This document shows, one piece after another, positions 55,987-64,000 of a stretch of DNA of 64,000 nucleotides. Position 1 is the first letter of the stretch, and the number at the start of each line of letters is the position of its first letter. The stretch is from Hyphomicrobiales bacterium (GTDB taxonomy: Bacteria > Pseudomonadota > Alphaproteobacteria > Rhizobiales > Beijerinckiaceae), in NCBI GenBank assembly GCA_930633495.1, contig CAKNFJ010000001.1, forward strand, positions 1,240,001 through 1,304,000. Reading direction: 5' to 3'. A program made the translations under genes and the position numbers. The notes beneath the pieces are model-generated. The model was not told the origin of the DNA, made no database searches, and worked only from the letters and a program-made list of their open reading frames with translations.

Positions 55987-56013
55987 AAAAAGGGCCCTTG
56001 CGGGCCCTTTTTT
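55987..56013. terminator. Bidirectional Rho-independent terminator
   Basis: AAAAAGGGCCC, loop TTGC, GGGCCCTTTTTT: a perfect stem with A-tract and T-tract on opposite sides, so it works in both directions, between MOSC (plus) and the DUF4167 gene (minus). Confidence 0.9.
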
Positions 56014-56039
56014 ATGATCGTCAGGCGGATGGCGGGGCC

Positions 56040-57050
56040 TCACTCCGAGGCGTTGTCCGTCTCGGAGCCGAGAGCGTCCATGACCTCGCGCGGCGAACGG
56101 CGGCGGCGCGTGCGCTTGGGCGCCGCTTCCGCAGCCTCCTCGGCGGGCGCCGCGGCTGCAACCGGCTCGGCCACTGGTGCCTCGACCGGCTCCGGCGCCG
56201 AAACGCGCACGGGATTGGTCAGGAAGGACGGCAGCGCGGCGGCGACATCGTCGCCTGCATCAGCCTCGACTTCGCGCTCGCGACGGGGGCGACGCTCGCG
56301 CTGAGGACGCTCGCTCCGCTCCGGGCGCTCGAAACGGCGCTGTTCGCCCTGCACCTGCTCGGGAGCGGCCTCGGCGGCACCACCTTCGCTGACGGGAATG
56401 TCGGAGCGCGGCGCATCGGGACGCGGGGCATAACCGCCGGGAGCTCCCTGACCGCCTTCGGCATTGCGGTCGAAGCGGCGCTCGCCGCGATCCTGGCGAT
56501 CGAAGCGACGCTCATTGTTGTTGCGGTCGTTGTTGAAGCGCTCGCGGCGGTTCTGGCGGTCGAAGCGCTGGCCGCCCTGCTGCTGGCCCTCTCCGCCCTC
56601 GCCATCGGCGCGCTGGCCGCCATGGCCATTATAGCCATTGTGGCCGTTGGCGGAGCGGAACTCCGGCTGCTGCCCGGCGCCGGGCTGGAAGGGCTGAGCC
56701 TCCTCGTCGCCCTCTTCCTCGCCCTCGTCCGCATCCTCGACGAAGGCGCGGTTCGGCGGGAAGGAATGGCCGAACTGCTGGGCCATCTGCTCCTGAGCCG
56801 CGAGCAGAATGCGATAGTAATGCTCGGCGTGCTGGAAATAGCTCTCGGCCGCGACGGTATCGCCCGAGGACTGGGCATCGCGTGCAAGCTGCAGGTACTT
56901 CTCGGCGACATGCTGCGCCGTGCCACGGACCTTTACGTCCGGCCCGTTGGATTCATAGCTACGCTGCAACGGATTGGGAGATTTGCGATTACCGTTGTTG
57001 TTGCCGTTATTATTGCGGCCGCGCATACGCCGGTTCTGACCTGGTCTCAT
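56040..57050 (-). CDS. DUF4167 protein
   Basis: 336 residues. The N-terminus MRPGQNRRMRGRNNNGNNNG is Arg/Asn-rich; residues 24-95 (PLQRSYESNGPDVKVRGTAQ, EKYLQLARDAQSSGDTVAAE, HAEHYYRILLAAQ) are the DUF4167 domain, conserved in alphaproteobacteria. The rest is low complexity, rich in Arg, Asp and Asn (RFDRQNRRERFNNDR) then Ala/Pro/Glu, ending with RRSPREVMDALG. RNA binding has been suggested from the composition of similar proteins. Function unknown. Upstream of it (minus direction) is prmC, so it is probably in the prfA-prmC operon neighbourhood. Confidence 0.8.
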   Translation of the reverse strand: MRPGQNRRMRGRNNNGNNNGNRKSPNPLQRSYESNGPDVKVRGTAQHVAEKYLQLARDAQSSGDTVAAESYFQHAEHYYRILLAAQEQMAQQFGHSFPPNRAFVEDADEGEEEGDEEAQPFQPGAGQQPEFRSANGHNGYNGHGGQRADGEGGEGQQQGGQRFDRQNRRERFNNDRNNNERRFDRQDRGERRFDRNAEGGQGAPGGYAPRPDAPRSDIPVSEGGAAEAAPEQVQGEQRRFERPERSERPQRERRPRREREVEADAGDDVAAALPSFLTNPVRVSAPEPVEAPVAEPVAAAAPAEEAAEAAPKRTRRRRSPREVMDALGSETDNASE

Positions 57051-57447
57051 TCGCGTCTGTCTCGCGCTTCTGTGCTCAAAGCAACCGTGGTGCCGTCATG
57101 CGCGCGGCGATACACAGCGGGTTGCGACGCTGTGTCGGACTGAGTTGACCTGAAGGGGCGATACGCCGTTTCTGGTCTTCACGCGCTCTTTTCCAAAAGG
57201 GGTCCTGCCCCAAAAGGGGGTCTCACCCCCGCGAGCCGATCGGCGCCACGCGCCTTCGGGGCTCCACCCGGCTTGTCAGCTGCATCGCTTCAGGAACACG
57301 CCTGCAAACGATGCCGAACTCGAGCAAATCCTGTACGATCGGGAACTGCCCAGAGGCCCGGCTCTGACGCCACCAGCTTCGGCTGAATGCTGCATAGCCG
57401 CTTTTGGCCGCTTCTCCAAGCGAAATCGACCAAAAGCCTGTGCATTC
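57051..57447. other. Gap between DUF4167 and prmC, no gene
   Basis: 397 bases with no supportable reading frame. Adjacent to prmC, downstream of its stop, GCTTTTGG (57400-57407) and CCAAAAGC (57430-57437) form an inverted repeat that may end prmC transcripts (no U-tract). A CAAAAGGGG/CCCC-rich segment near 57190-57230 is homopolymer-like. Confidence 0.45.
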
Positions 57448-58350
57448 TCAAGCGAGCGTGAAGATCAGCGCCCGCTCATGCCCGCCCAGATCCTTCCGGC
57501 TGCCCTGGAATTGGAACCCTCCGGCCTGCATCAGCGCCACGACATCGGGCCCCTGCCCGGCGCCGATCTCGAAGACGACGATCCCACCAGGAGCCAGCAA
57601 GGCCGGCAAGGTCCGGGCGAAGATCCGGTAAGGGCCGAGCCCGTCTTCCCCGCCGTCGAGCGCCAGCAGCGGGTCATGATCCCGCACCTCGACCGACAGA
57701 CCCGCGATCTCGGGCGAGGGAATATAGGGCGGGTTGGACAGGATCAGGTCGAAGCGCCCGGCGAGCCCTTCGGTCCAGTCGCCCTGACGAAAAGCCGCCC
57801 GCGCCGCCACGCCGTTCAGCGCGGCGTTCCCGGCGGCGGTGTCGCAGGCTTCCTGCGACAGATCGATGCCGAGCCCGCTTGCGTGGGGCAATTCGCTCAA
57901 AAGCGCGATCAGCAGGCAGCCGGTTCCGGTCCCAAGATCGAGCAGCGACAGCGCATCGCCGCGACGATGCGCCAATGCCTTCAGCGACGCTTCGACGATG
58001 GTCTCGCTGTCGGGCCGGGGCTCCAGGGTCGCAGGCGACAGCCGGAAGGGCAGGCCCCAGAATTCCCGCTCGCCGAGGATGCGCCAGACCGGCTCGCCTG
58101 CGATGCGGCGCGCGGCGAAGCCGTCCAGCCGGGCCAGTGCGGCGGCCGGCATCATCCTGACGGGATCGGGATTGGTGTCACTGAGGCTGCCTTCGACCAA
58201 GAGACGCGCATCGAGCCCGGCGCTCGGCGAGCCTGCCCGCATCAGACACTGCGCAAGCAGGCGCCGCGCCTCCCTGACGGTCGGCACGGCGCCCTCCCCT
58301 GTCCAATCAATGCCGGCGGGCACGGGCTCCACCGCGGCAACAGCATTCAC
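57448..58350 (-). CDS. prmC: Peptide chain release factor N5-glutamine methyltransferase
   Basis: 300 residues. SAM site LDLGTGTGCLLIALLSE and the catalytic SNPPYIPSPEI are diagnostic; N-terminal helices (TVREARRLLAQCLM) bind the release factor. PrmC methylates the GGQ glutamine of PrfA, encoded next to it. The start is uncertain: the long frame would run through the secreted-protein gene. GTG 58350, 6 bases before that gene's stop, gives family length. The gene lies in the same direction as prfA. Confidence 0.85.
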   Translation of the reverse strand: MNAVAAVEPVPAGIDWTGEGAVPTVREARRLLAQCLMRAGSPSAGLDARLLVEGSLSDTNPDPVRMMPAAALARLDGFAARRIAGEPVWRILGEREFWGLPFRLSPATLEPRPDSETIVEASLKALAHRRGDALSLLDLGTGTGCLLIALLSELPHASGLGIDLSQEACDTAAGNAALNGVAARAAFRQGDWTEGLAGRFDLILSNPPYIPSPEIAGLSVEVRDHDPLLALDGGEDGLGPYRIFARTLPALLAPGGIVVFEIGAGQGPDVVALMQAGGFQFQGSRKDLGGHERALIFTLA

Positions 58351-58352
58351 GT

Positions 58353-58604
58353 TCAGCTGTTGCCCTGCATCTTCAGATCCATGCACTGCTTCATCTTGGT
58401 ATTGATCGAGGCCTTGCTTTCGCGCGCCCCCTTCATCTCCATCTGACAAGCCTTGCGCGCCTGCGACTGCGTCATCGCACCCTGCAGCGCCGCCGGCTGA
58501 CCGGAGGTCATCTTCTGGAAGGTCTTGTTCTGCGCCTGCGAGACGCCACTCATCGCCAGCGCCATCAGGCCGGCCATTGCGAATGTGGAAACCGTCTTGA
58601 TCAT
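58353..58604 (-). CDS. Small secreted protein, PsiF-like
   Basis: 83 residues. Signal peptide MIKTVSTFAMAGLMALAMSG ... SQAQ. The mature part QKMTSGQPAALQGAM, ARKACQMEMKGARE, KMKQCMDLKMQGNS has two Cys in K-x-C patterns with PsiF repeat similarity, a match based on composition and spacing only. Periplasmic. It sits between prfA and prmC in the same direction, so it may be cotranscribed. Function unknown. Confidence 0.6.
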   Translation of the reverse strand: MIKTVSTFAMAGLMALAMSGVSQAQNKTFQKMTSGQPAALQGAMTQSQARKACQMEMKGARESKASINTKMKQCMDLKMQGNS

Positions 58605-58678
58605 CGGAACACGCCCCCTTTGCTGGTGTCGATACGTCACCAACGCCGGCGGGACGATTTGGTTTCATCGCCACCGGC

Positions 58679-59767
<1,089 letters not shown>

Positions 59768-59821
59768 CGGAGAACTCTTGCAAATGACGAGAAGGGCCGG
59801 CGCGAACGAGCGAGCGCCGCC

Positions 59822-60084
59822 AGAGGCTGTTAGGGACTATGGACGGGATTTGGTGAGGTCAAAACGCTGGAGATGGGAGGAGCATCGCGCCGCCGATACG
59901 CCCGTATCGGCAAGCGGTGCGACGCTGCAGCTCCATCGTTTTCACCTCACCCGCAGGGCGCGGCGATTTTGCGCGACTGCCGTGTCGTTCTTCGTAGCAA
60001 GCCGGAAGGCTTGCGTCCTCGAACTCCTTGCATTCGCGCAAAATCGCTCGCGCCAAATCCCGTCCATAGTCCCTAACAGCCTCT
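59822..60084. repeat. 263-bp nested palindromic element between prfA and ptsP
   Basis: Perfect 32-bp inverted termini, AGAGGCTGTTAGGG... (59822-59853) and its complement (60053-60084). Inside are further inverted pairs: GAGGTCAAAACG/CGTTTTCACCTC (one mismatch), GCCGATAC/GTATCGGC (59892-59911), and GCGATTTTGCGCGA/TCGCGCAAAATCGC (59963-59976 with 60034-60047). No reading frame or transposase. The right end overlaps the ptsP stop codon. Confidence 0.85.
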
Positions 60085-62350
60085 AGACCGGCACCTTGAA
60101 TTCGGCCGCGAAGGCGGCGAGCTGCGGGCGCAGGCTGGCGGCGCCCTCTGGCGAAGCAAGCATCCAGTCCATGCGCTCGTGAAGCTTGCCGGCATCGAGC
60201 GCACGCAGCATCGCCTTGACCGGACCGACCGAAGCCGCCGACATCGAGAAGCCGCGATAGCCGAGGCCGATCAGCGCCATGGTCTCCAGCGGCTTGCCGC
60301 CCATCTCGCCGCAGACGGTCACCGGGCAGCCGGTTTCCGACGCGGCCTCGACGATCCGGCGCAGCGCCCTCAGGGCACCGACACCGAGCGGGTCGAAGCG
60401 GTCCGCGACGCGCTTGTTCTCGCGGTCGGCGGCGAACAGGAACTGCATGAGGTCGTTGGTGCCGATCGAGAGGAAGTCCGCCTCACGCGCGATCTCGGTC
60501 AGCTCGAACAGCAGGGAGGGGACCTCGACCATCACGCCGACACGCAGATCCCGCGGGGGCTCGACGCCCTGCTTCTCCAGCATCGCCTGCTCGCGGCGGA
60601 TGATCATGCGCGCCCGGCGGTACTCGTCGGTGGTCGCGACCATCGGCAGCATGATCTTGAGATCGCGCCGGGCCCCGGCCCTGAGCATAGCCCGCAGTTG
60701 CGCCCTGAGCAGCCGCGGCTTGTCGAGGCCGATGCGGATCGCACGCCAGCCGAGCGCCGGGTTCTCCTCCTCGATCCGTTCCATATAGGGCAACACCTTG
60801 TCGCCACCGATATCGAGCGTGCGGAAGGTCACGGGCTTGTCGGCCGCCGTATCGAGGACGGCCGAATAGAGGGTCTGCTGCTCGCCGGTGGTCGGCATGT
60901 GCTGCGCGACCATGAACTGCAGCTCGGTGCGGAACAGGCCGATGCCGGCGGCTGCGGTAGCGGCGATATTGGGCAGGTCGACCAGTAGTCCGGCATTGAT
61001 CTGCAAAGTGATCTCGACGCCGTCCTTGGTCGTCGCCGGCAGTTCCTTCAGCTTCTCGTACTGCTTCTGCTTGCGAGCGCGCAGCCGCGCCTTGTCCTTA
61101 TAGGCATTCTCGACGTCCGGCTGCGGGCGGATCTGCACCTCGCCCGCCTGCCCGTCGACGATGATGGCGTCGCCCGCCTCGACGAGCGCCGTCGCATTCG
61201 CGACCTCGCCGACGGCCGGAATGCCGAGCGCGCGCGCGACGATGGCGATGTGGCTGGTCGGCCCCCCCTCCTCGAGGACGAGCCCGCGCAGATGCGCGCG
61301 ATCATAGTCGAGCAATGCAGCCGGCCCCATCGAGCGCGCGACCAGGATCGCGTTCTCCGGCAGGCTCTCGCGCGCCACGCCGTTCGCCTTGCCGACGAGC
61401 GTGCGCAGCAGCCGGTTGGCGAGATCGTCGAGGTCGTGCAGCCGCTCGCGCAGATAGGGGTCGGTCTGCCGCAGCATCTTGGCGCGAGTGTCGGACTGGA
61501 CGCGCTCGACCGCGGCCTCGGCGGTGAGGCCCGTCAGCACGACCTCGCGCATCCGGCGCAGCCAGCCCTGATCGTGCGCGAACATCCGGAAGGTCTCGAG
61601 CACGTCGCGATGCTCGCCGGTATGAGCGACGTCGCCGCGCTCGATCAGTTCGTCGATCGAGGCGCGCATGTCCCCGATGGCCGCCTCCAGGCGCGAGACC
61701 TCGGCCGCGGGGTTCTCGGCGATGAGGTTGCTGATCGCGACGCGCGGCTCGTGCAGCACGGCATGGCCGAGCCCGACGCCATCGGCCAGCACCACGCCGA
61801 TGCCATGGATCGGGCGGTCCAGACCGATCGAGGCGCCGGGCGCAGCCAGCGACTTCAGCCCGCCGGCGGCGATCATCTCCGCCATCAGCATGGCGGTGGT
61901 CTGGAGGGTCTCGGTCTCCTCCTCGGAATAGACGCGCGAGGCCCGGTTCTGGATGACGAGCACGCCCATCACCGCACCGCCGCGCAGGATCGGCACGCCG
62001 AGGAAGGAGCGATAGACCTCTTCGCCCGTCTCCGGACGGTAGGAGAAGGAGGGATGCGCCTGCGCATCCGAGAGCGCCAGCGGCTCGGCCTCGCTCGCGA
62101 TCAGGCCGACGAGGCCCTCGCCGGCGCGCATGGTGGTGAGGTGGACCGCCTCGCGGTTGAGACCTTCGGTGGCATAGAGCTCGAGCGAGGCGTCCTCGCG
62201 CAGGACATAGACCGAGCAGACTTCCGCGACGAGATTGCCGGCGATCAGGACGACGAGCCGATCGAGCCGCTCCTGCGGACTGATCGATGCGGCCATGACC
62301 TCACGGAGACGGCGCAACAGAACGCCCGGTCCTCCCAGAGCGCCTCGCAT
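60083..62350 (-). CDS. ptsP: Phosphoenolpyruvate-protein phosphotransferase PtsP (EI-Ntr)
   Basis: 755 residues. A GAF domain (about 20-170, VLIAGNLVAEVCSVYVLRED) is followed by enzyme I: the phosphohistidine in GGPTSHIAIVARALGIPA, PEP-binding FRTELQFM, and SIGTNDLMQFLFAAD, CGEMGGKPLETMALIGLGYR. It starts the nitrogen PTS cascade (PtsP-NPr-EIIA-Ntr), which controls carbon/nitrogen and potassium responses. ATG 62350 with GGAGG about 10 bases upstream matches the family N-terminus MRGALGGPGVLLRRLREVM. The TAG stop lies at the edge of the palindromic element. Confidence 0.93.
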   Translation of the reverse strand: MRGALGGPGVLLRRLREVMAASISPQERLDRLVVLIAGNLVAEVCSVYVLREDASLELYATEGLNREAVHLTTMRAGEGLVGLIASEAEPLALSDAQAHPSFSYRPETGEEVYRSFLGVPILRGGAVMGVLVIQNRASRVYSEEETETLQTTAMLMAEMIAAGGLKSLAAPGASIGLDRPIHGIGVVLADGVGLGHAVLHEPRVAISNLIAENPAAEVSRLEAAIGDMRASIDELIERGDVAHTGEHRDVLETFRMFAHDQGWLRRMREVVLTGLTAEAAVERVQSDTRAKMLRQTDPYLRERLHDLDDLANRLLRTLVGKANGVARESLPENAILVARSMGPAALLDYDRAHLRGLVLEEGGPTSHIAIVARALGIPAVGEVANATALVEAGDAIIVDGQAGEVQIRPQPDVENAYKDKARLRARKQKQYEKLKELPATTKDGVEITLQINAGLLVDLPNIAATAAAGIGLFRTELQFMVAQHMPTTGEQQTLYSAVLDTAADKPVTFRTLDIGGDKVLPYMERIEEENPALGWRAIRIGLDKPRLLRAQLRAMLRAGARRDLKIMLPMVATTDEYRRARMIIRREQAMLEKQGVEPPRDLRVGVMVEVPSLLFELTEIAREADFLSIGTNDLMQFLFAADRENKRVADRFDPLGVGALRALRRIVEAASETGCPVTVCGEMGGKPLETMALIGLGYRGFSMSAASVGPVKAMLRALDAGKLHERMDWMLASPEGAASLRPQLAAFAAEFKVPV

Positions 62351-62533
62351 CAATCTCAGCCCTCCGCCCGCCTCCTCAGCCATCGACGATACGATGCCTG
62401 TCCAGACCTTGAGTCGCCGACCCCGGTCATGCTGCCTTCTAGCGACCAAAGACCTTATTCGGCAAGGGCCGCGCGCACGCCGTCAAACATCCCCCCAAGA
62501 TTTCAGTGTTTTCGCAACGATCGACGCAAGATC

Positions 62534-64000
62534 TCACGGCTGCACCAATGCGAGATGACGGGAGCTGGCGCCCCTCGCCTTCCGGGGCGATTCTTTCGAG
62601 AGCTTGCCGCTCTTCGCCTCCTCCGGCTGGCGTTTCGCCACGCCGGCACCGGCGCGGCCTCCACGTCGCAGGCCAGCTTGCGGCCTCGCAGGCTCGACCT
62701 GCTCCGCCGAAGCAGCGCTGCCGCTCGCAAGCGCCGCCAGGTAACGCTGCGTCCACCAGTCGATGTCGGTGGCGGCGATGGTCTCGTAGAGTGCCTCGAA
62801 GCGGCGGATGCGTTCGGTCTTCGGCATGGCGAGCGCGGTCCGGATCGCTTCCGCGACCTCGTGGGTGTCGTAGGGGTTGACGATCAGGGCCTCGCGCATC
62901 TGCTGGGCGGCGCCGGCAAACCGCGAGAGCACCAGCACGCCGGGGTCGGCGGGGTCCTGAGCCGCGACATATTCCTTGGCGACAAGGTTCATGCCGTCGC
63001 GCATCGGCGTGACCAGCCCGACCTGGGCGCGGCGGTAGAAACCGGCAAGAGCCGTGCGGGAATAGGCCTTCTTGACCACGCGGATCGGCGTCCAGTCGAA
63101 TTCGCCGAGCTGGGCGTTCAGCCGCCCCGCGACCTCGTCGGAAAGGCGATCGAGCTCCGCATATTCGGGGACGTCGCTGCGCGACGGCGGGGCGATCTGC
63201 AGCAGGCCGACCCTGCCGCGGTGCTCGGGATGGCTGCGCAGAAACTCGCCGAAGGCTTCGAGGCGCTGCACGATGCCCTTCGAATAGTCGAGCCGATCGA
63301 CGCCGACCACGAGCTTGCGCTCTCCCAGGGATTCCCGCGTCGCGCGCAGCGGTGTCGACGCCTGACGCGTCGAGGCGGCGGCGAGGCGGCGGAAAGCCTC
63401 GACGTCGATGCCGATCGGGAAGGCCTGCACCGCCGTTTCCCGGGCGCCCACCCGCACGCGCCGCCCGTCGCTGCGGCCGCCGCAGAGGATTTCCAGCCCC
63501 CCGATCAGGTTGCGGGCATCGACCTCGGTCTGCAGGCCGACGAGGTCATAGGCCGAGACGGTGCGGATCAGCGTCCCGCTGAACGGCAGCGCGCCGATCA
63601 CGTCGGCCGAGGGCCAGGGGATGTGATGGAAATAGCCGATGCGGTTGGTGATGCCGCGCCGGCGCAGCTCCGCCGCGAGCGGAATCAGGTGGTAATCGTG
63701 GATCCAGATCAGGTCATCGGGCTGGATGAGGTTCGCCAGGGCCCGCGCGAAGCGGCGGTTGACGCCGAGATAGCCCATATAGTCGCCGCGCTGGAAATCG
63801 GTCAGCCCGAGCCGGTAATGCATCAGCGGCCAGAGCGCCCGGTTCGAGAAGCCGAGATAGTAACTCTGCCGCTCGCTCTCGCTGAGATCGGTCACCGCAT
63901 AGGTCACGTTGCCGCGCTGGACCTGCCTGACCTCGTGGCCGGACGCATCGCCGACATGGCCGCTCCAGCCGAACCAGAGGCCGCCATGCTGCTCCAGCGC
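62534..64000 (-). CDS. otsA: Alpha,alpha-trehalose-phosphate synthase, N-terminus missing
   Basis: 488 residues visible; the N-terminus lies beyond the window. GGLWFGWSG, HDYHLIPLAAELRR, FHHIPWPSADV, GVDRLDYSKGI, and VTPMRDGMNLVAKEYVA, with SRFAGAAQQM, are GT20 signatures of OtsA for UDP-glucose, glucose-6-phosphate and catalysis. The C-terminus is extended by about 50 residues of basic, Ala/Gln/Lys-rich sequence. Product: trehalose-6-phosphate, an osmoprotectant precursor. Pairs with a trehalose-phosphatase not seen here. It runs toward ptsP with a 184-bp gap. Confidence 0.93.
   Translation of the reverse strand, partial: ALEQHGGLWFGWSGHVGDASGHEVRQVQRGNVTYAVTDLSESERQSYYLGFSNRALWPLMHYRLGLTDFQRGDYMGYLGVNRRFARALANLIQPDDLIWIHDYHLIPLAAELRRRGITNRIGYFHHIPWPSADVIGALPFSGTLIRTVSAYDLVGLQTEVDARNLIGGLEILCGGRSDGRRVRVGARETAVQAFPIGIDVEAFRRLAAASTRQASTPLRATRESLGERKLVVGVDRLDYSKGIVQRLEAFGEFLRSHPEHRGRVGLLQIAPPSRSDVPEYAELDRLSDEVAGRLNAQLGEFDWTPIRVVKKAYSRTALAGFYRRAQVGLVTPMRDGMNLVAKEYVAAQDPADPGVLVLSRFAGAAQQMREALIVNPYDTHEVAEAIRTALAMPKTERIRRFEALYETIAATDIDWWTQRYLAALASGSAASAEQVEPARPQAGLRRGGRAGAGVAKRQPEEAKSGKLSKESPRKARGASSRHLALVQP

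Noticed and set aside
55125..57143. 672-residue open frame on the plus strand
   Set aside because: Overlaps MOSC in another frame and lies opposite DUF4167, crossing a strong terminator; composition is Arg/Ala-rich noise.
58351..58674. N-terminal extension of prmC to 58674
   Set aside because: Reads through the secreted PsiF-like gene in another frame and gives unrelated low-complexity sequence.

Overview
The window is GC-rich alphaproteobacterial DNA. Gene content and neighbourhoods point to the Hyphomicrobiales (Rhizobiales), probably a Bosea-like genus: a hut operon of the HutF/HutG type, a DUF4167 protein, the ptsP-prfA-prmC block, and metX-metW beside chorismate mutase-hisC-tyrosine dehydrogenase. 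The genus is an inference from memory of synteny. There is no rRNA, CRISPR array or complete insertion sequence. One tRNA (Thr, anticodon CGT) is present.

Layout. 1-3.0 kb: end of a PNPOx-family protein, a PAP2 phosphatase/diacylglycerol kinase pair, a PRC-barrel protein and a glycine-zipper lipoprotein. 3.0-11.3 kb: complete histidine utilisation locus; hutF-hutC run leftward and hutI-hutH-hutG-hutU-hutD rightward from one control region. 11.3-15.1 kb: two divergent citrate-synthase-like genes, one with an N-terminal helix-turn-helix, then a cyclopropane fatty acid synthase. 15.5-18.6 kb: NitT/TauT-type ABC operon with a mismatch DNA glycosylase gene inside it. 18.8-23.5 kb: acetolactate-synthase-like enzyme, polyamine-deacetylase-like protein, acyl-CoA dehydrogenase, small secreted protein. 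23.5-31.7 kb: leftward cluster of oligopeptide-type ABC transporter genes (no ATPases), amidohydrolase, M81 metallopeptidase and AstE-type deacylase, probably for uptake and hydrolysis of an acylated amino acid or peptide-like compound. 32-36 kb: MocR regulator/EamA exporter pair, a papain-like-fold protein and a YkgJ protein.

36.3-46.8 kb is a genomic island in the tRNA-Thr gene. It carries a type III restriction-modification system, two tyrosine recombinases, an excisionase-like protein, an HTH/zinc-ribbon protein, a 676-aa protein of unknown function and a 109-aa orphan. A near-copy of the tRNA 3' end sits at the far border, and what looks like the original tRNA terminator lies just outside that border.

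46.9-64 kb is core chromosome: tyrosine/phenylalanine branch genes, metXW, clpB with a heat-shock-type promoter, DUF2293, MOSC, DUF4167, prmC, prfA, ptsP and the 5'-truncated otsA.

Two non-coding themes cross the window. An identical 16-bp palindrome, the likely HutC operator, occurs twice between hutF and hutI and once 13 kb away inside the predicted promoter of the NitT/TauT operon, which suggests that this transporter belongs to the histidine regulon. At least nine long inverted-repeat elements occupy intergenic gaps. Several share GTCATTCC...GGAATGAC ends, two lie inside operons, and two overlap or supply the TAG stop codon of the neighbouring gene.
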